Part shown: positions 49,175-63,599 of the stretch, piece by piece
How positions within the stretch are numbered: position 1 is the stretch's first letter
How the letters are laid out: each line of letters opens with the position of its first letter
From: Fratercula arctica
Taxonomy: Eukaryota; Chordata; Aves; Charadriiformes; Alcidae
Length of the DNA: 64,000 nt
Assembly (NCBI GenBank): GCA_947846985.1
Contig: CANTUZ010000005.1
Coordinates: 5,006,001-5,070,000 of the forward strand
Direction of reading: 5' to 3'
Position numbers and translations under genes: made by a program
Notes under the pieces: generated by a model
The model's input: only the letters and a program-made list of their open reading frames with translations
Databases searched by the model: none
Told to the model about the DNA's origin: nothing

Positions 49175-51353
49175 GTAAGGTCTCATCCCGCAAATGCTCA
49201 CATATAATGGCGCATTTGATTCATGCTGTATCTAAAGTGGATTGGAGCTCTAAGATTAAGTAGCTTTGTGAATCCAGATGCTGGACGCGTGGATATAAGC
49301 TTCTCCTGAGTATTTTAGGTTATACATTTGCAGAGGTGTCAGGATAAATGCTGGCTTTATGTCTTCTGATTACTTTGCTGAAATCTCATCTGGGTTTTTG
49401 TGGACGGGACGCAATGCAGTTAAAATGTAAAACTTCTATTTTAATAGTGTTTGAAATAAAAAAAAGACCTAAATCCATAATTTATGGGAGTACAATCATA
49501 AAGGAAGTTGGGGAGATGGACAGTAATGAGACTTCTATTCTGTTAGAGTTGAGATAAATGGGTTAAATACTTTTGCTTTTAATGGCATCAGCCTATAGCT
49601 GCCTCTTTCCCTTCCAAACCCAAAGCCCGATGAGTGTTACTGTTGATGTAGTAAGTGAACCGTATCCTTTTTCTTCAGTGAGGGGCCCCTAAGTTTAAAA
49701 CATGGATTTTGCGTTACGGGCTTGAACCAATTTCTGAACTAAAAGGTTTTTTTCCTTTTTAGTTTTGCTATCAATAAGTCTTTCCTGGGACGTAATGCGG
49801 TTGACTGAGTTTGATATGACTGATATTTTCTTGATAGTGATGCATGGGTTACTACGGAAATACAAGCGATGGAGAATCTAGCCTTGTTTTCAAAGAAAGC
49901 CGTACGAAATTTGCTTTCGTCTTCTCTTGATACTAGTAAAGAGCAGGATGGTAAATCTAAACAAAAGGACTAAAACCTCTCAGAGAATCTCAGCTCAGAT
50001 TCAATTACTAAGTCGACATATGCTTGCCAGTTGTAAAATATGCCTGGATTTTTCAGGATCTTGTATCTGTTTCTGAAATTTGCAACTTGAGACCCGTACT
50101 GGGCCAACAGCACTCGCTCGTGGTTGACCGAGGGCAGAGGCATTCCCACCTGGTCATGCAACCAAAGACTAGTCAGGTATCATCCTCATCTGTTGCTGTG
50201 GCTTCTGAACGTTAACAGAAGCTATACGTTTACAATACAGAATTGGTCTAGTATGAATTATTTTGTTGTTTAAGTAGCAGTGAGCCTTCTGGAGAGCTAG
50301 CGTCATTCCTTGTCATTGATTCCTTCCTCTATCTAACGTTTTCTGTGCTTGTAACGCTTTTTCTTGGCACGTAAATTATTCTCACATTTATTTGCCAAGC
50401 TCCTTCCCTGAAGACACCACGCATGAGGGCCAATTACGTACGGTCAACAAGAGAGATTATTTGCGCGTTTAAATATATTCCGCTTAGAATGGGATCGTGA
50501 CACGCTGAAATGCAATCCCGAGTTTACGGCAATTGTTTCAGCTTTGAAAATCGTTCTTTCAGTTCACATGGAGGGGACAGACTTTACACACAATAAAGAC
50601 TCTGTATGGCTGGCAATTTAGCGGCAGCATGGGATCACAGAAAAATTACCCTCGGTCCCAGAGTTGGTGACATTATTATGTGTTGGTTTGATTTAGTCTT
50701 TTCTATTTAGAAGGTAAGCCTACTCACCTTAGGCAGGAAATGGGTTTTCTGACAATAGGGCAGCGATTTAAAAATAGCTCCTCTTTGTTTGCTGGGGGAT
50801 CATGATGTGCGTTTTAAACAAAAAAATAACCTTGGTTTGAGCAGGAGTTTTCCAGGGTGAAAACTGGCATAAGGAAAAGGAGCTGAATGAAACGCTGCAG
50901 GAATGAATTGCTTTCTTCATTCTGTGAGTGGAGTCAAGCAGGAGTTCTGCTTTATTGGTACACCTAAAAAAACGCATGAAGATTAAATTTAGCTTGTTCA
51001 AAGCAGATGTTAATTGAATGCATGGGAGAACGAGTGCGAAAGGCTATGAACCTTTGAGTATAAGGTTAATCATTAAAAAGTTATCAGAGGAATTTTTGCA
51101 ATTTGCTCACTTGTTCAGTTTCTTGTGTTATTAATTGTACAAGTCGGGTTGTGAAGCTTTTACTCATTGGCCCTGGTAACATGAAGCACAGACCTTAGAA
51201 GGTACGTTTTCCCCTGCAGCAGGGAAATCCAAACAAGGCAGTTTAATTTAATGCTTGATTGCAAGGTTAATGGAATCATTGCACAACACAGCTGAGCTTA
51301 TTTATTCACTTCAAGACAATTTGTGTTTGCATAGAACAAAGGCATTTTTCATG

Positions 51354-51380
51354 AAAAAAGGCATTAAAAATGCCTTTTTT
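51354..51380. other. Perfect 11-bp inverted repeat with 5-nt loop
   Basis: AAAAAAGGCAT at 51354-51364, loop TAAAA, ATGCCTTTTTT at 51370-51380. A further AAAGGCATTTTT lies just upstream at about 51338. The GC-core/T-run shape resembles a bacterial terminator, but this is a vertebrate intron, so that meaning does not apply. Confidence 0.6.
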
Positions 51381-52100
51381 ATTTAGTTTGTGACTTCTTT
51401 TTTTTTAAGGTTGCAGATTAGCCACCTATGGTTTTGTCTCTTCTATGTATAAGGCCTTGGTGTGTACCATCTGGTTATTTAAGTTGATTTCACGTTGTCA
51501 GGCGCAGCTGCTTGATCTGAGACTTAATTCTGCCCTTGCTTTCATATATGTAACTTGCATTTATGAATACGTATAAATAAGAGGGAAGAAATTTGGAACT
51601 TAGATTTGAGTAAATCTTTCTGTAATTGCTTGCTTGTATAACCTGTTATTTAGATAACATAATTCAGACCTCTGTTGATTTATCATATCCTTGTGAATAG
51701 GACAGGGGACTGTATTAATGAATGTGAGCTTGTCAAGAGTAACTTTAATGCTGTTATTAGGGAAATGTCTATATGACTTCTTTAAAAATCCTCAGTGATG
51801 AAGTGCGTAAATAACTACTTCCGAGTGCAATTGACTTGGATTGTTTCACTTTTACCATGTAATTTGAGGTTGTGTGTCTGTGCATAAGAGTATAAGGCAT
51901 AAAAAGGTCTTCCCAGCTTCTGACTGTAAGAACCTGTCTTGTCAAATAGCAGATTACGTTGTCTTTGTAGATCCAACAGCCATGCCATTGGTGAACTGTA
52001 GGTAAAACGCAGACCAGATGTTGAGCATGGCTAGGATGGGACGGCTCTAAGAGTGTTTCTGCATCACGGTTCAGATCTCCGATGACGACAACGGCAGTCT

Positions 52101-52200
52101 TAGAATCATAGAATTGCCTAGGTCGGAAGGGACCTTTCAGATCATCTAGTCCAACCATCAACCCAACACTGACAAAAAACATCACTAAGCCATATCACTC
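52101..52200 (-). mobile_element. CR1 LINE 3' fragment, minus strand
   Basis: TAGAATCATAGAATTGCC, GGTCGGAAGGGACC and ATCATCTAGTCCAACC form the reverse complement of a CR1 3' end. About 100 bp remain. A different subfamily from 20541-20886, judged by the block that follows (CATCAACCCAACACTG). Confidence 0.9.
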
Positions 52201-55200
52201 TGCCATTAAAACAAGATCATTTTCAGTTTAACTCTCAGAAGGACTTGCGACTGAAGCTGGCTCCTGGCAGTCAGTAGCATTTCGGTAGCATTTCCTGCTT
52301 TTGGCAAGATTTTTCGATAATTTCAAAGAAGAACGTGGAACCAGGAGAGGAGATGGACAGGAAGGAAGAATTGGAAGTGAAGCAAAAACTGAGCAGAAAG
52401 CCAGAGGACATTCCATGCAGAGCATGGATATATCACTATTAATAAGAATGTAATTGAGTGCAGATTTTTCCAGATGCTACGATTTATAGTAATGTCTACA
52501 AATAGTAAAAATTATGGCCTTACAAAATAGCTGAAGAGTAGCATTTTGCTGTTATTTTGCATTTTATTAAAACCAATTAAGGTTATTTATACGTCTCTTG
52601 GCTTAGGTAGTAGACAACACTTCACATTCATTTGTGGAGTCAACCCCTTTGACTGGAGTACGTTTAAATTCACTAACTGCAGTTTAATTTCTTGCATCCT
52701 GTTACAGTGATGCGATTCCTATAAAGATGGGTTAGTGTTCAGTGCTGGAGGGAGTTTGTCGAACTGCCTTCATGACCATGGGAACTTGGATCGCACTTCA
52801 GAAGAGCTGAAAAGCAAGTTGAGGCAAGTCATCAAGTTGGGGGCGATATTGGCCTGTTCTGAAAAGCGGGGAGAGGAGGAGATGTCACTGCTTTTGGAAG
52901 GAGGCAAATCCCACTGAAAGCAGAATCACAGACAACGGTGCTCATGTGTATCGCATAAGAAGCTGCATCAAATATTCTTCTTTTTAGGTGCTACTTTATT
53001 GTAGACAATGGAAAAATGTTACAATATAAGGAAAATAAAAAAAAGGATTTTTTTGTTAAGATATTCTTTATGAAGTTTTATAGTAGGATAAGACAGCTTT
53101 AAGTTCTAAGAGTGTGTCTTCAGTTTTTCCTCTTAACTGAGACAATGCAGCTAAAATTAAATGAAGGAGTCTGCAAGTCCTGGCTTTGCAGTAGAGGAGT
53201 TGAGTCTTCTATCCACAGATAATATCCTTTAGCAATGCTACCCCATTACTAACCATCTCATCATTACTGCAGTTTTGCTATGCTAGCAGTGGTAGCGTGA
53301 TGCATAAGAAAAGGGTAAAAATAGAAAAAATGCGTCTGGAATAGACGCGCATAGACCCAGAGACTGGATAGCCTTTGTCTTAAAATGTTAAAACATAACT
53401 GGGTTATATCTTAAACTTCAGATGGACCCATCGGTTGTAAAAATACACGGAAACAGATATTGCTGCATTGTAATGGCAGTGGAATTCCCATTATCTCCTT
53501 CCCTCACGGCATCTCCTGCTCCTGCAACGCTCCCTCAGGAGTGTTGACATAAGTGTTTGTGGAGTTTCACAGTAAATTAAGTTGCAGGGAGATTCATCTG
53601 GTATTTTGTGTGAATAGGTTTGTGGAGGGAGGATGTCCTTTCTGTCGGGTGAAAGAGTAACTATATCTATTGAAGTCATCTACAGACCTCAGGAGATCTC
53701 AGCTAAGGAAGATGCTGCCGAGCTGTTAGCATTCTACCGGGAAGATTTCATGTCATCAGTTCACACTTCCTTCACTTCCAGAAAGCCCTGGCAATTGTAC
53801 TTGCATTCAGTTGTTATGATTAAAATAATGTATAAATTCTGCTTTTCCCATTTTTTTCTTTGCTAGGACAATGGAACCACCCCTATATAAGGTTCCTATA
53901 TACTAAATAAGCACTGTTTTCTAGAAAACAATTTAAAAGTCGCTAAATTGTTTTTAGATAAAATAGATCCAAAAGTAAGTGCCAACACCCAGGCATTCAT
54001 TGCTCACTGTATCTGTGCTGTGAGTCACTGCAAATTTGTAAACATCTGCCCATGTGTAGTTGCTTAATAGCAAAGTCACAGGACGGGTGGGATTATTCAT
54101 GTCTCACAGATCTTCTACTCTGCTTGACCATCTGTTTGGATTTTATCACTAAGTTCGAAAAAAATGCTACTGCTTCTAAACGTGCAAGTTGTACCTTGGT
54201 ACCTACAGATACCTATCTCTCTGCCTTTGAAGGATCCCACATTTATCTCGAAAACTGACTCGCAGAAATAGGGAAATTCACATTGCAAAGATTCTTTGAA
54301 GTTTATGGCCTTGGGATCTGCTGATTAGAATCACAATACCGTACACTTTTATTTTCCAAGGAATCTTTTTACTAGCTGTAATCCAGAGTGGTTTTAGGTT
54401 ACATGAAGTAATTGCGAAGCTAAGCAACAAATCATAGTTGAAAGCAAAGGTACGGTGGCTATACCTGAGGGCTGAAATTAGCAGTACCAAAAGGAAAAAA
54501 AAAAGATGTTCTACTTTCAAACAAGGCAAGGTTAGTCAAGGGAAGCAATGTTTTTTTGGCAAATCCATTTCAGTGGACTAAAGGTGACAAACTTCTGGGC
54601 CCACAAGCTTTTCTTAAGGTCTAAAACAGAAACGAGAACTTCCACTACTAAATACAAGTTGAAGAACAGTTGCTCTAAATTTACCTGGATGTATTAGTAG
54701 TTTAGACTAACTCTTAAAGACCGACAGTACCTATGAACCAGAGGAAGATACAGCAAGGAAAGGCATGATGCAACGTTTGTGTGCTGTGGAAGAGAGATGG
54801 ATGATTTATCACCTGTGTAACACGGAGAGGTTAACTGGGGAGAGGGAGCAAATTATTACATGCTGTAAAGGCTGTCTCTGTGGAATCTATGGCTTTTAAT
54901 ATCCACCAGAGTTATTATTTTAATACTCTGGCTTATTCTTTGAAGATGCTTTATAGAACTCCCTTGAAGATGAGAAGGAAGAGGTCAGAGATTAAGTGGC
55001 TGTGTGAGAATTGCCTCCTTGGGTAACCAGGTTCTTCTTAACTTTGTGGCTTGCATGTGGATCCATTCGGTGGGCACAGTAATACTGGGTTTGTGGTGGC
55101 TTTTGTCTTTTTTCCACATACATACTTTTGGGATACATATGGCTACACTGGATAAAGTATACTACATTCTGAGAAGGACTTACGTAGGATTTGGTGATAG

Positions 55201-55602
55201 TGTCAGTTCTGTTTAGAGAGGCATGATGGAACGGACCTATGTTGGATCGTTTTGTTTGTTTCTCAGGCTTGGTCTAACTTTACTGATCGCACGATGGTCA
55301 CCAAAGAGTTTGCTTCCAACAGTCAACTTAGCGAGGTCAGGATCTGTTTGAAGGCTAGAAAGTGTTTTGAGGAGGGAACGATTTAAGTAGATAATTTTTC
55401 AGCAGAGATTGTATTGGTTTTAAAATTTCTGCCTAGGCTCTAGATTATCACGTCATGTAGCAATAGTTGGATGTATGATTGATGGCTGGGTGTCTGGTGC
55501 TGAAGCAGTTTTGTGCCTATTCTTTAACTGACATTTTGTAAAAATGCAATTTGTTTTCCTATGGGAAAGTCCCTTTTCCATGTATCCATGGCTAAAACAC
55601 AT

Positions 55603-55618
55603 AAAAAAAAAAAAAAAA
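55603..55618. repeat. poly-A tract (16 A)
   Basis: Uninterrupted A run within the intron. Simple repeat. Confidence 0.8.
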
Positions 55619-58600
55619 GGCAGATTTTACTGCAGTTAGGACCTATGTGCATCCAAGAAGCCAAGAATTATCCCGTTCTTCTCTTTTAATTAAGACCTGT
55701 TTTAGTAGCCCTGCAGGCTAACAAGGCAGTTGAGAGCAGTTCTTCACCTTTTTCAAGAACTTTCTTCCCGTGAGGAGGTGGAGCTCCAGCACTTGACATT
55801 AAAAACAAACCAACCAAACAACCAACACACCCCACAATTGCAAGTTGTTCTCTCCAAAAATAGTAGATTGGGCAACCTTTATATGCGTGACTGTCGCTGT
55901 AGTTTTCAACTCCTTCAGAATTGCTTTTCTGCTTAGATGTAAAAACTGGAGACGCAGGCTGGATCGAGGCTTTAGGAACTGCATTTCTTGTTGAAACGTT
56001 TTTCCTCGCGTCGTGCTTTTGTCGCTGCCGTTCTGATTCTGCATCCCTTTGTGTTTTAGGGGGTATTTCCACCTCTGCTCTAGCACCTAATTAAAATGCT
56101 TAAGTCAGGAGCTGAAGTTCAGTACACAGCTCATGGAAGGTGGCAGATGCCTCAAGGGCAACTCATCATGGCTAAGTTAGGACTTCCTTTTTGCCGGTAT
56201 ATTCCACTGTGGAGAGTTTGTCACTTCCCCTGGAAGGCTGCGCTGCTGCGTGTGTGCAGGTGAAGGGACATTGCCTTTTTCAGAATTGTAGATACTCGGT
56301 CTGTAGAAATAGGGGAAAAAACTGCCTAGTTTAAGCAGCTGAATAATATGCATCTAGGGATGGCAAAAATCACGATCCTACAGCACTGGAACTCGATTTT
56401 CCTGAAGTGACGTTTCCTTTCATATACACCCACTTTATGCGTATAAGTATAAAGTTGATCTAACTGCTGATTTGGAGGCTCTTCTGAAACCCTCAGTATT
56501 TCTGGTTCCATTGCCAGAGATTAGCACTGTCTTTTCTGTTGTATGAAGCGGCTTTTAAAACACTTTAGGCATGTGGGAAATTAAGCTTGTATTCCAAGGG
56601 TAAACAAGATTGTAGATACAAAGACCATTTTGAACTGTATCAGGGTCTTTGTGCTTTGCATGACAAACCGAAGAATGTGAAATGCTTGCTGACATAGTGC
56701 AGACTTTGTTATTTGGTTTTCCATGTCGAATGGCAAGAGAGTCAACATAGTCTCACAACTGACCTACACCAGTAACCTCTGAGTTTGGGATTTGGAGATT
56801 GAATAGATAAAACTAATAGCAGACAGCTGTCAGACTCCAAAAGAAGAATCCCAGTTTTGGGCTGTTTGACGAGCGTGGAAGCTCATTGTGGCTGTAAAGC
56901 AGATTTCAAGACAGATGTTTTTTCAAATATTGTGTGCTTTTCTAAATGTCTCCTACTAGAAAACCTATATTTCTCCCTTTAGTCTTTGTTTGCCCTTCTT
57001 AAGTAGCTTGTTGAGGCTTTGGAGTTGTCCAGAATTGTACATTTCATTAGAAACTTTTCATTATTTTTCTTTACTTCTGTTCTACAGATATGTATTCTCT
57101 TGTGATTATACTAATATTCTATTAGTATTAGCTTACACGTTAATAGAAATACTAATAGCCTGGATCTAAGCTTTCTACTTCATGGCTGAATGTTTCCTGT
57201 AATTGTATTGTTTGGAAAGTGATATCAAAATTATGAGTCCAAATGTGAGATGCACGTGTCTCCCTGCATGCGCTTCTGAGCTTTGCTGGGGGGTTTTGTT
57301 TCTTTTTCTTTACTCTAATGATGATGTTTATTGAATATTCAGTCATTAATTCCCAGTCTTGTCCCCTCCGGTGAAGAGCTTTCAAACATGGTGCTGCAGA
57401 TGGGGCGAGGGGACACCCCCTATATCATGAGTGAGAAGCCTATGAGAAATTCAGGATAACCAGATGCTTTGAAGGATCCATTGCTGATACAGGGAAATGA
57501 ATCTCCTAATTCATTCAGTCCAGTGAGGACTGCTCACTAGTGTGTTTAAAGCTGGATGATACTCATAGCCCTGTATATCCAGTACACACATCTGTAGCAT
57601 AGCGGGAGAAGCCGTAAGGTATTCACAGCTTTGAGCTCATATTTAAAATGCTACATATTTCATGAGCAGTCATCTCCTTCAGCTGTCCTGAATGGCAACT
57701 CCAGTATTTAGAAGGTAATGAAGTAAGGGGCATACTTTAGGGCTGGCTGATGTCAAAAGAAACAAAAATGTCCCCAACCTCGTACTCATGGAGGCAGAAG
57801 ATACGTTCAGATAAAAGAAAGGTTCACTCCCTATTTCCACGGCACTTCAGAAAGCGGAGCACTCTCTTCCCTCCTCTCACAGCTCTTACTACCAACTCTA
57901 CCTGGGGTTTCATAAAGAAGGGAATGTCTCGTTTCCCACGTATGTCTACACAGCGTTTGCTGTTCCACAGGTACAGAGTGGCTCTTGAAAGCCAGAGGGC
58001 AGACAGAAATGCAGACATTGGGGCATACGGCCCATGTAGAATGAAGGTCTGTCCCCCCTGGAAGGACCTTCCAGCTCAGAAGAGCAGTTTTGCTGCATTC
58101 TGCAGTAGGAGTGCTGAAGGGGAGTGGCAGGGACAATAGGACATAATTATATTTTTGCTGCCCCAGGATTCTTGGAGCTACTGCATTTATAGCAGGCTGT
58201 TCCTTAGTGTCATAACTTCCTTGGTGGCCAACAAGCTATTCCATACTGGGGGTCAGTACCCTTCTTATCTGTAAGTCCTATTTTGCTTGTCTCCATTCCT
58301 CAGCTTCCTCGTGGTATCGGGATTTTCCCAGCAGTACGATAAGGTGACTTTATGACCTTTTTATGACAGCTAATAGGATTCACAGCGAAGTTGAGACTGC
58401 ACAGAACAAGTAGTCACTTTGCTCCTCATCTTTCTGAGATGAGTCCCAACATCCTCAGGCTTAAACGGCCCGGTGTTAACGCAGCTGTGTGGGGCTTAAA
58501 AATGCTCTATTATATAAACAGGCATTAAGGCTTTCACGTGATAGTCTTATGTTGCGTAACTATATACAGTTAAATATACATTTGGCCAGGATAAATAATT

Positions 58601-61600
58601 GCATACTCTACAGTGGAAACACTTGGAGCCACATTGTGCTGTTACAGCAGTATTCTGAGAATGCGTGTAATTTGTTTCTCTTAGTAAAAGTTTTTGATAG
58701 TCTCACTACACATAAAACACCTAATTTTATTAACACTGATTGCTGCAATTTGAGACTAATTAATTTGACGTAAGTGGCACTGGAACAGGGCGAAACCTGG
58801 GAGCAGAGGGAGCCTGAGTAACTACCACATCGCTAGGGGCTATGTTTATGTGTGTCCAGGTATACATGGTCAATAAGTAGCCAGGGGATCAGCACTAAAC
58901 ATTGGAAGTCTGATTAGTGCCTGAGCAAAGTCCAAGGGCTGAGGTCAGCTCTTTTTAACTATATGATTATTTTTTGTTGTTGTTTCTTCACTGACAAAGG
59001 CTCAGCTCAGCAGGTACTGTGGAGTTACCGTGTGCTCTCATCAGCCCCAAGTAATATTTTTATCTTTTTCATCTAATTTTAACTTGAAAGTTTATCTTCT
59101 CTGATTATGTTGTTAGTTTAAGTTAATTTTCATATATATCAACTAATTCATTCATTTTGGTTTAGGGGAAATGAGCAAACCACCTTGAGTGTTCAAAAAG
59201 GTTTTATTCCCTCTTTCATGTTCATAGTCGAGATTGGTTTATTCTTGTTATGAAACTTGCAGCTAGAAATACTCTTCGTAACATGACTTAATGCCTTAAA
59301 CATCTCTTTGAAACTATTGATGTTATTTGATACTATCTGATACGTGCATGCATAGTTTTATGTTTCATTTGCATTCTTATGCAAAGGTTTCATTTTTATT
59401 TTCAGAGATGCCTGAAACATAATGTTGCATTTGCAAAACTAGAACTGTTTTGAATGCAGAAGGGAGGAAAGGAATATTATCAGGAAATAGCTAGAATGTA
59501 TTCGTAGATGACTGTATATCTCTATGGAAAGAGAGGAGAGGAAAAAGGAGAAGGAAGAATCACCAACATGAGCCTCTGGGGAAGAGAGATGAGTGTCCTG
59601 TGCCAACTGAAGTTCACAGAGGTTATTCATCCAGGAAAGCCTTATGCTCCACTTAATCTGTATTTGGGGACTATGTGTGTTCTCTATCTACTCCTAGATA
59701 GAGAATTGATCCATCTGTGCTTTGAGAGCATTTCTGAACCAAAGGACTCCTGAGATGGATCAGGTGGTGACAATAAATCTGCATTTATACATACGCATGT
59801 CTTAAATGTGCATGCAAAAGAAAGACACAAATTACCTCAAACTGGAAGATTGTGATTTCAAACTGAAGTCAGGATATGACTTCTGTGCTCTTAATTTCTG
59901 TTGAAATTCTTTGCTGGCTTCTAAAGATAACCATTTTTTGTTGTTGTTCATAGAGATGAAAAGCAAATACACCATATGGCAACATGAAGTTGCTTGTCAT
60001 TGCTTTTGGTCAGAGCATGCCGATGGTTTGGTCTCCAACACCAGCATCCAGAGGGTAGAGTCAGAGATGTCTTCCACGCTGTGGCTTAGAGTTTGGGTCC
60101 CCTTCTGCAACAGCTTCTGCCTTGATCTCGATTTTAGCGACATTCGGCTTCCCTCTCTCACCATATTGTTATGGGCTGACCTTACTTTAGCTGTAATGAG
60201 CTAAACATGTGACTGATAAAATAATCATTCTTTCCTGTGAGTCATACCATATGTTTTCCCCTTTCTCCACCACCACAATTCCAGTCCTACTTGACCCAGT
60301 TATTTTACCTTTCCTGCATTGTCCCCTCTATGCTACCAAATCCGTTTCTCTTGCAGCCATTTATCTCTTCCCAAGCAACGCGTTGTGCTTTCGATGGTGG
60401 GCTTTCATTACATCTACCTTTGTCCTCAACGAATTACTTCGTCCATAAAACCTGTTTGAATCTTAAAGTCACTCCCCACTTTGGATACATTCTTCTCTTA
60501 TTTAATGACATCGGTTTCTGATTTCACTTTGAGATTTTAACACGGTTGGAATGAAGGAGCTTGCAATACAAGGCAATGCGGTTAAGTTTATTATGGCAAT
60601 GTATATATTATCAAATTATTTAGGAACAAGGGATTATTTTAGAAAGAAAAAAACGAGAGCCAAAGGTAACTTACGACTTGGCTGAGCAAGGCTGGGTGGG
60701 ATCATGGGAGGAGAACAAAACTTTCTTTGGACGTTTTCAGGAACAGCAGTGAATTGTAGCTCTAACTGAAGTAGAATGGATTCATCAGAGACAAGGAAAA
60801 CATACAGTAATTATAAGGAAAACCTCTCTGGCACTTACTGACTTGTAAACTAGCCTCTGGGAAGTCTGCCCTTCGGTACAAACCAGAGCACAATCACACA
60901 TTAGAGGGAAAGTGGTGTGAATAACCAAAGAGGGGTTTTCCATATGAATCTTTGTTTATTTCATTATTAATATTAATATCTCATAGTTTGTTAGGTGTGC
61001 CTGTTGTGATGCAAAATATGAATGCTCGCATTAATCCAACTAGTAATCTGGGGTGGGTTTTTCTTCGTTTTTTTTGGGGGGTACCGCTAGTGATTTTTAT
61101 CCTTTAATATTATTATTACAGCTTGTGCAGTTCACTTCATTAAAGTCCCTAAACAAAGATATCAAATGACCATTCCTTAATTCTAGGGCAATTCACTCAG
61201 CTGGAGCTGTCTTTATCAGTAGCAGTTTATGTTAAGTCTCTGATAGCAAAGTGAGACACCATTTCACAGCTCAGCCTTAACAAGACAGCCACATTCTGCC
61301 AATGTCGAAAGAGGACAGAGAGACGAGAGGCTGGGTTAAAATTATTTTCATTTCATTATTGCACTAGGATAAAACAGAAAATAAGGGTTTAGGTTTTGTT
61401 CGTGTTTGTCCTTTACAGAGTAGTGATGCAGTGCTTACGGTTCTAATGTAAAAGGTCAAGTTGAGGTCTCTGCTGTGCCAGACTGGAGCAGGGATCTCAT
61501 TTTTGGCCTCTTCTATTCTGGTTGTTTCTTTAAGAATATTTCTCTCTGTCTCTCCTGCCAAATTATTTGCTGGAAATAATATCAACACAAGATACTGAAA

Positions 61601-62269
61601 GGTGTTAATTGGACTCTTGGCTATTGTGGAGCTATCAGGTCACGGAAGTGGGATGGAAAGAATTAAGCTTGAAGCCCTTGAACTCTAACATCCCTCCTGG
61701 ATGATTTAATGATTTAAATTAACAAAGGGTCCAAGGGAGTCTTCTCAGTGTTGTGAAGAGTTACATTTTTTAATAAAACAACAGGATATTTAATTATATT
61801 TAATCAAAAAAATTCCAAACCATCTCTAAAACATTGCTGTAGCAGTAGCAGAACTGGCAGTTTGAGAGTTTTATCTTACTTGCCAAAGTGGAGGGGGGCA
61901 GAGAGTGCCTTAAAAAACCTTTTTTTAACAAGGCAAATTTCTGACTGGATTCCAGTTACTGATTCTAAGCTGCTTTTGTGTCACCACTGTGGGGTAAAAG
62001 TGGTGTGTTTGGTTAGAAGGTAGGCCTACAGAGCTCTCAGGATCTCCAAGAAAGAATGAGTGGCTGGGAACAATTTGGGACTATGTATGTGTGGTATATG
62101 AAAAATGGCATTAACAGAAAATTGAGGTTGTGCGTAGTCCATCTGCTGTGACAAGCAGGCGGGGCGTCCCCAAGTAACAGCTGTCCTGATGGTAGAGCAG
62201 TGACCCACCTCTGCAGCAGATCTGTCTCCTGCAGTCAAATAGGAGTCATGAAAAGAAAACAAGGGGAGT

Positions 62270-62279
62270 GGGGGGGGGG
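62270..62279. repeat. G homopolymer (10 G)
   Basis: Run of ten G following AAGGGGAGT. Simple repeat. Confidence 0.8.
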
Positions 62280-63086
62280 AATCCCCTCATGAAAGGATAT
62301 ATCAAAATGTGTATTTACAGGCAATTTCAGTTCTGATATTTCTCTTCCAATTTGTCCCACACCTGTCTTTTCCTTCTCCCACTTGAAGTGGCTTCTCCCA
62401 GTTCTGTTGCTGTTGTGCAGCAGGTCCCAGCCTTTGACTTCACAGTTTACATCTAAATTTGTTTTCCCTTACCTTTTCTCTTTTCCACTTGTTCTCCGCA
62501 TACGGCCTCAGCTTCCCTTCTTGACTCATTGTCCCTGTTCTCCAGGACCCTCCAGAATCAGATAAAGAATTTACATTGCGAGACAACGTTTCTCAGGGAA
62601 GATCGATATAACTTAATAGTGAAATCATGTGTATTTTCTAAGGATACTCAGGAATTGTTGTGCTGTTTTTAACTGACCAAAGTCCATCCTTAGGTTGGCA
62701 TGCAGCTTGGAAAACTTTGGGCCAAACAGCTCAATTTTGGCAAAAAGATAACTAATTGAAATCATTCCCCCAGCTAATTATTTCATTATTGTAACACAGC
62801 CATCTCTGAAGCAGAGGGTGTAGCCTCAGAGAGAACAAACATGCGGCGTAAAACCCAGCAGGGCTGGGGTTGGGGAAGGAATTACTGGGCAAGGAACAGT
62901 TTTGCAAGTTTTTGCTCTTACAGAAATGCTAGGAAAGGTTAGAGAGCGCTGCAGAGACCCTGGGACCCCAGGACTTCTGCAGGGTAGGGAGTGGAGGGAG
63001 GAATCCGTGCCAGCATCAGCCATACAGACCTCTCAGCCAACAGGGCCAACAGCACTCATCCAAAAGAAAGCTTTGCTCAGACCTAG

Positions 63087-63098
63087 CCCCCCCCCCCC
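63087..63098. repeat. C homopolymer (12 C)
   Basis: Run of twelve C followed by A-rich sequence. Simple repeat, likely length-variable. Confidence 0.8.
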
Positions 63099-63599
63099 AA
63101 AAAAGTAAAATTGTGCTCTCCTGTTACATTTCATGGCTGGAATGATTAAAAGGCTAAATTCATCTGAAGTACGATAGAAGGGTGGCACGACATTAAAAAG
63201 GTTTATGAGTTTGCGCGGTCGAGCTTTTGTTTTCTCCCACTTTATTCCCATTTCATTCCTTAAAAAGAAATAAAAAAGCCCAACCTGCTTTTAACTTGTT
63301 ATCAGTTAAGAATTAGAGGGGGATAACGTAGGTGAAGCCGCATATATTAACGGATCATTTGAACAGCCTGCAGTTCGGTGATGATGGGGGCGGGAAGGGA
63401 ATGTGGCACCACAGGAGAGGCTCCGCTGAGCTTTGAACTGGATCAGATGCTTGAGGGCAATTAAACACACGAGATTTCCCCCTTTAAACAAAGGCACAGA
63501 AGGGAGTCTCCCTGTTTTCTGTGCTGTTAATCATCAAGAGGAGAGAAGAATGTGTAGAGGAAGAAAGAAAAGATGGTGCTGTTTAAAGGAAGGATGTTA

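Noticed and set aside
51354..51380. Stem followed by a T run, resembling a rho-independent terminator
   Set aside because: The window is a vertebrate intron, so bacterial terminators have no meaning here. Kept only as an inverted repeat.
51769..52185. 138-codon open frame on the minus strand
   Set aside because: Includes the CR1 fragment at 52101-52200 and unrelated intron sequence. No coherent protein.
55686..56072. 128-codon open frame on the minus strand
   Set aside because: Overlapping frames on both strands of similar length, no domain, and no conserved-looking block. Chance frame within the intron.
57750..58139. 129-codon open frame on the + strand
   Set aside because: No recognisable domain, and an overlapping antisense frame of similar length. 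Frames of this size are expected by chance in 64 kb of sequence that is not strongly AT-rich.
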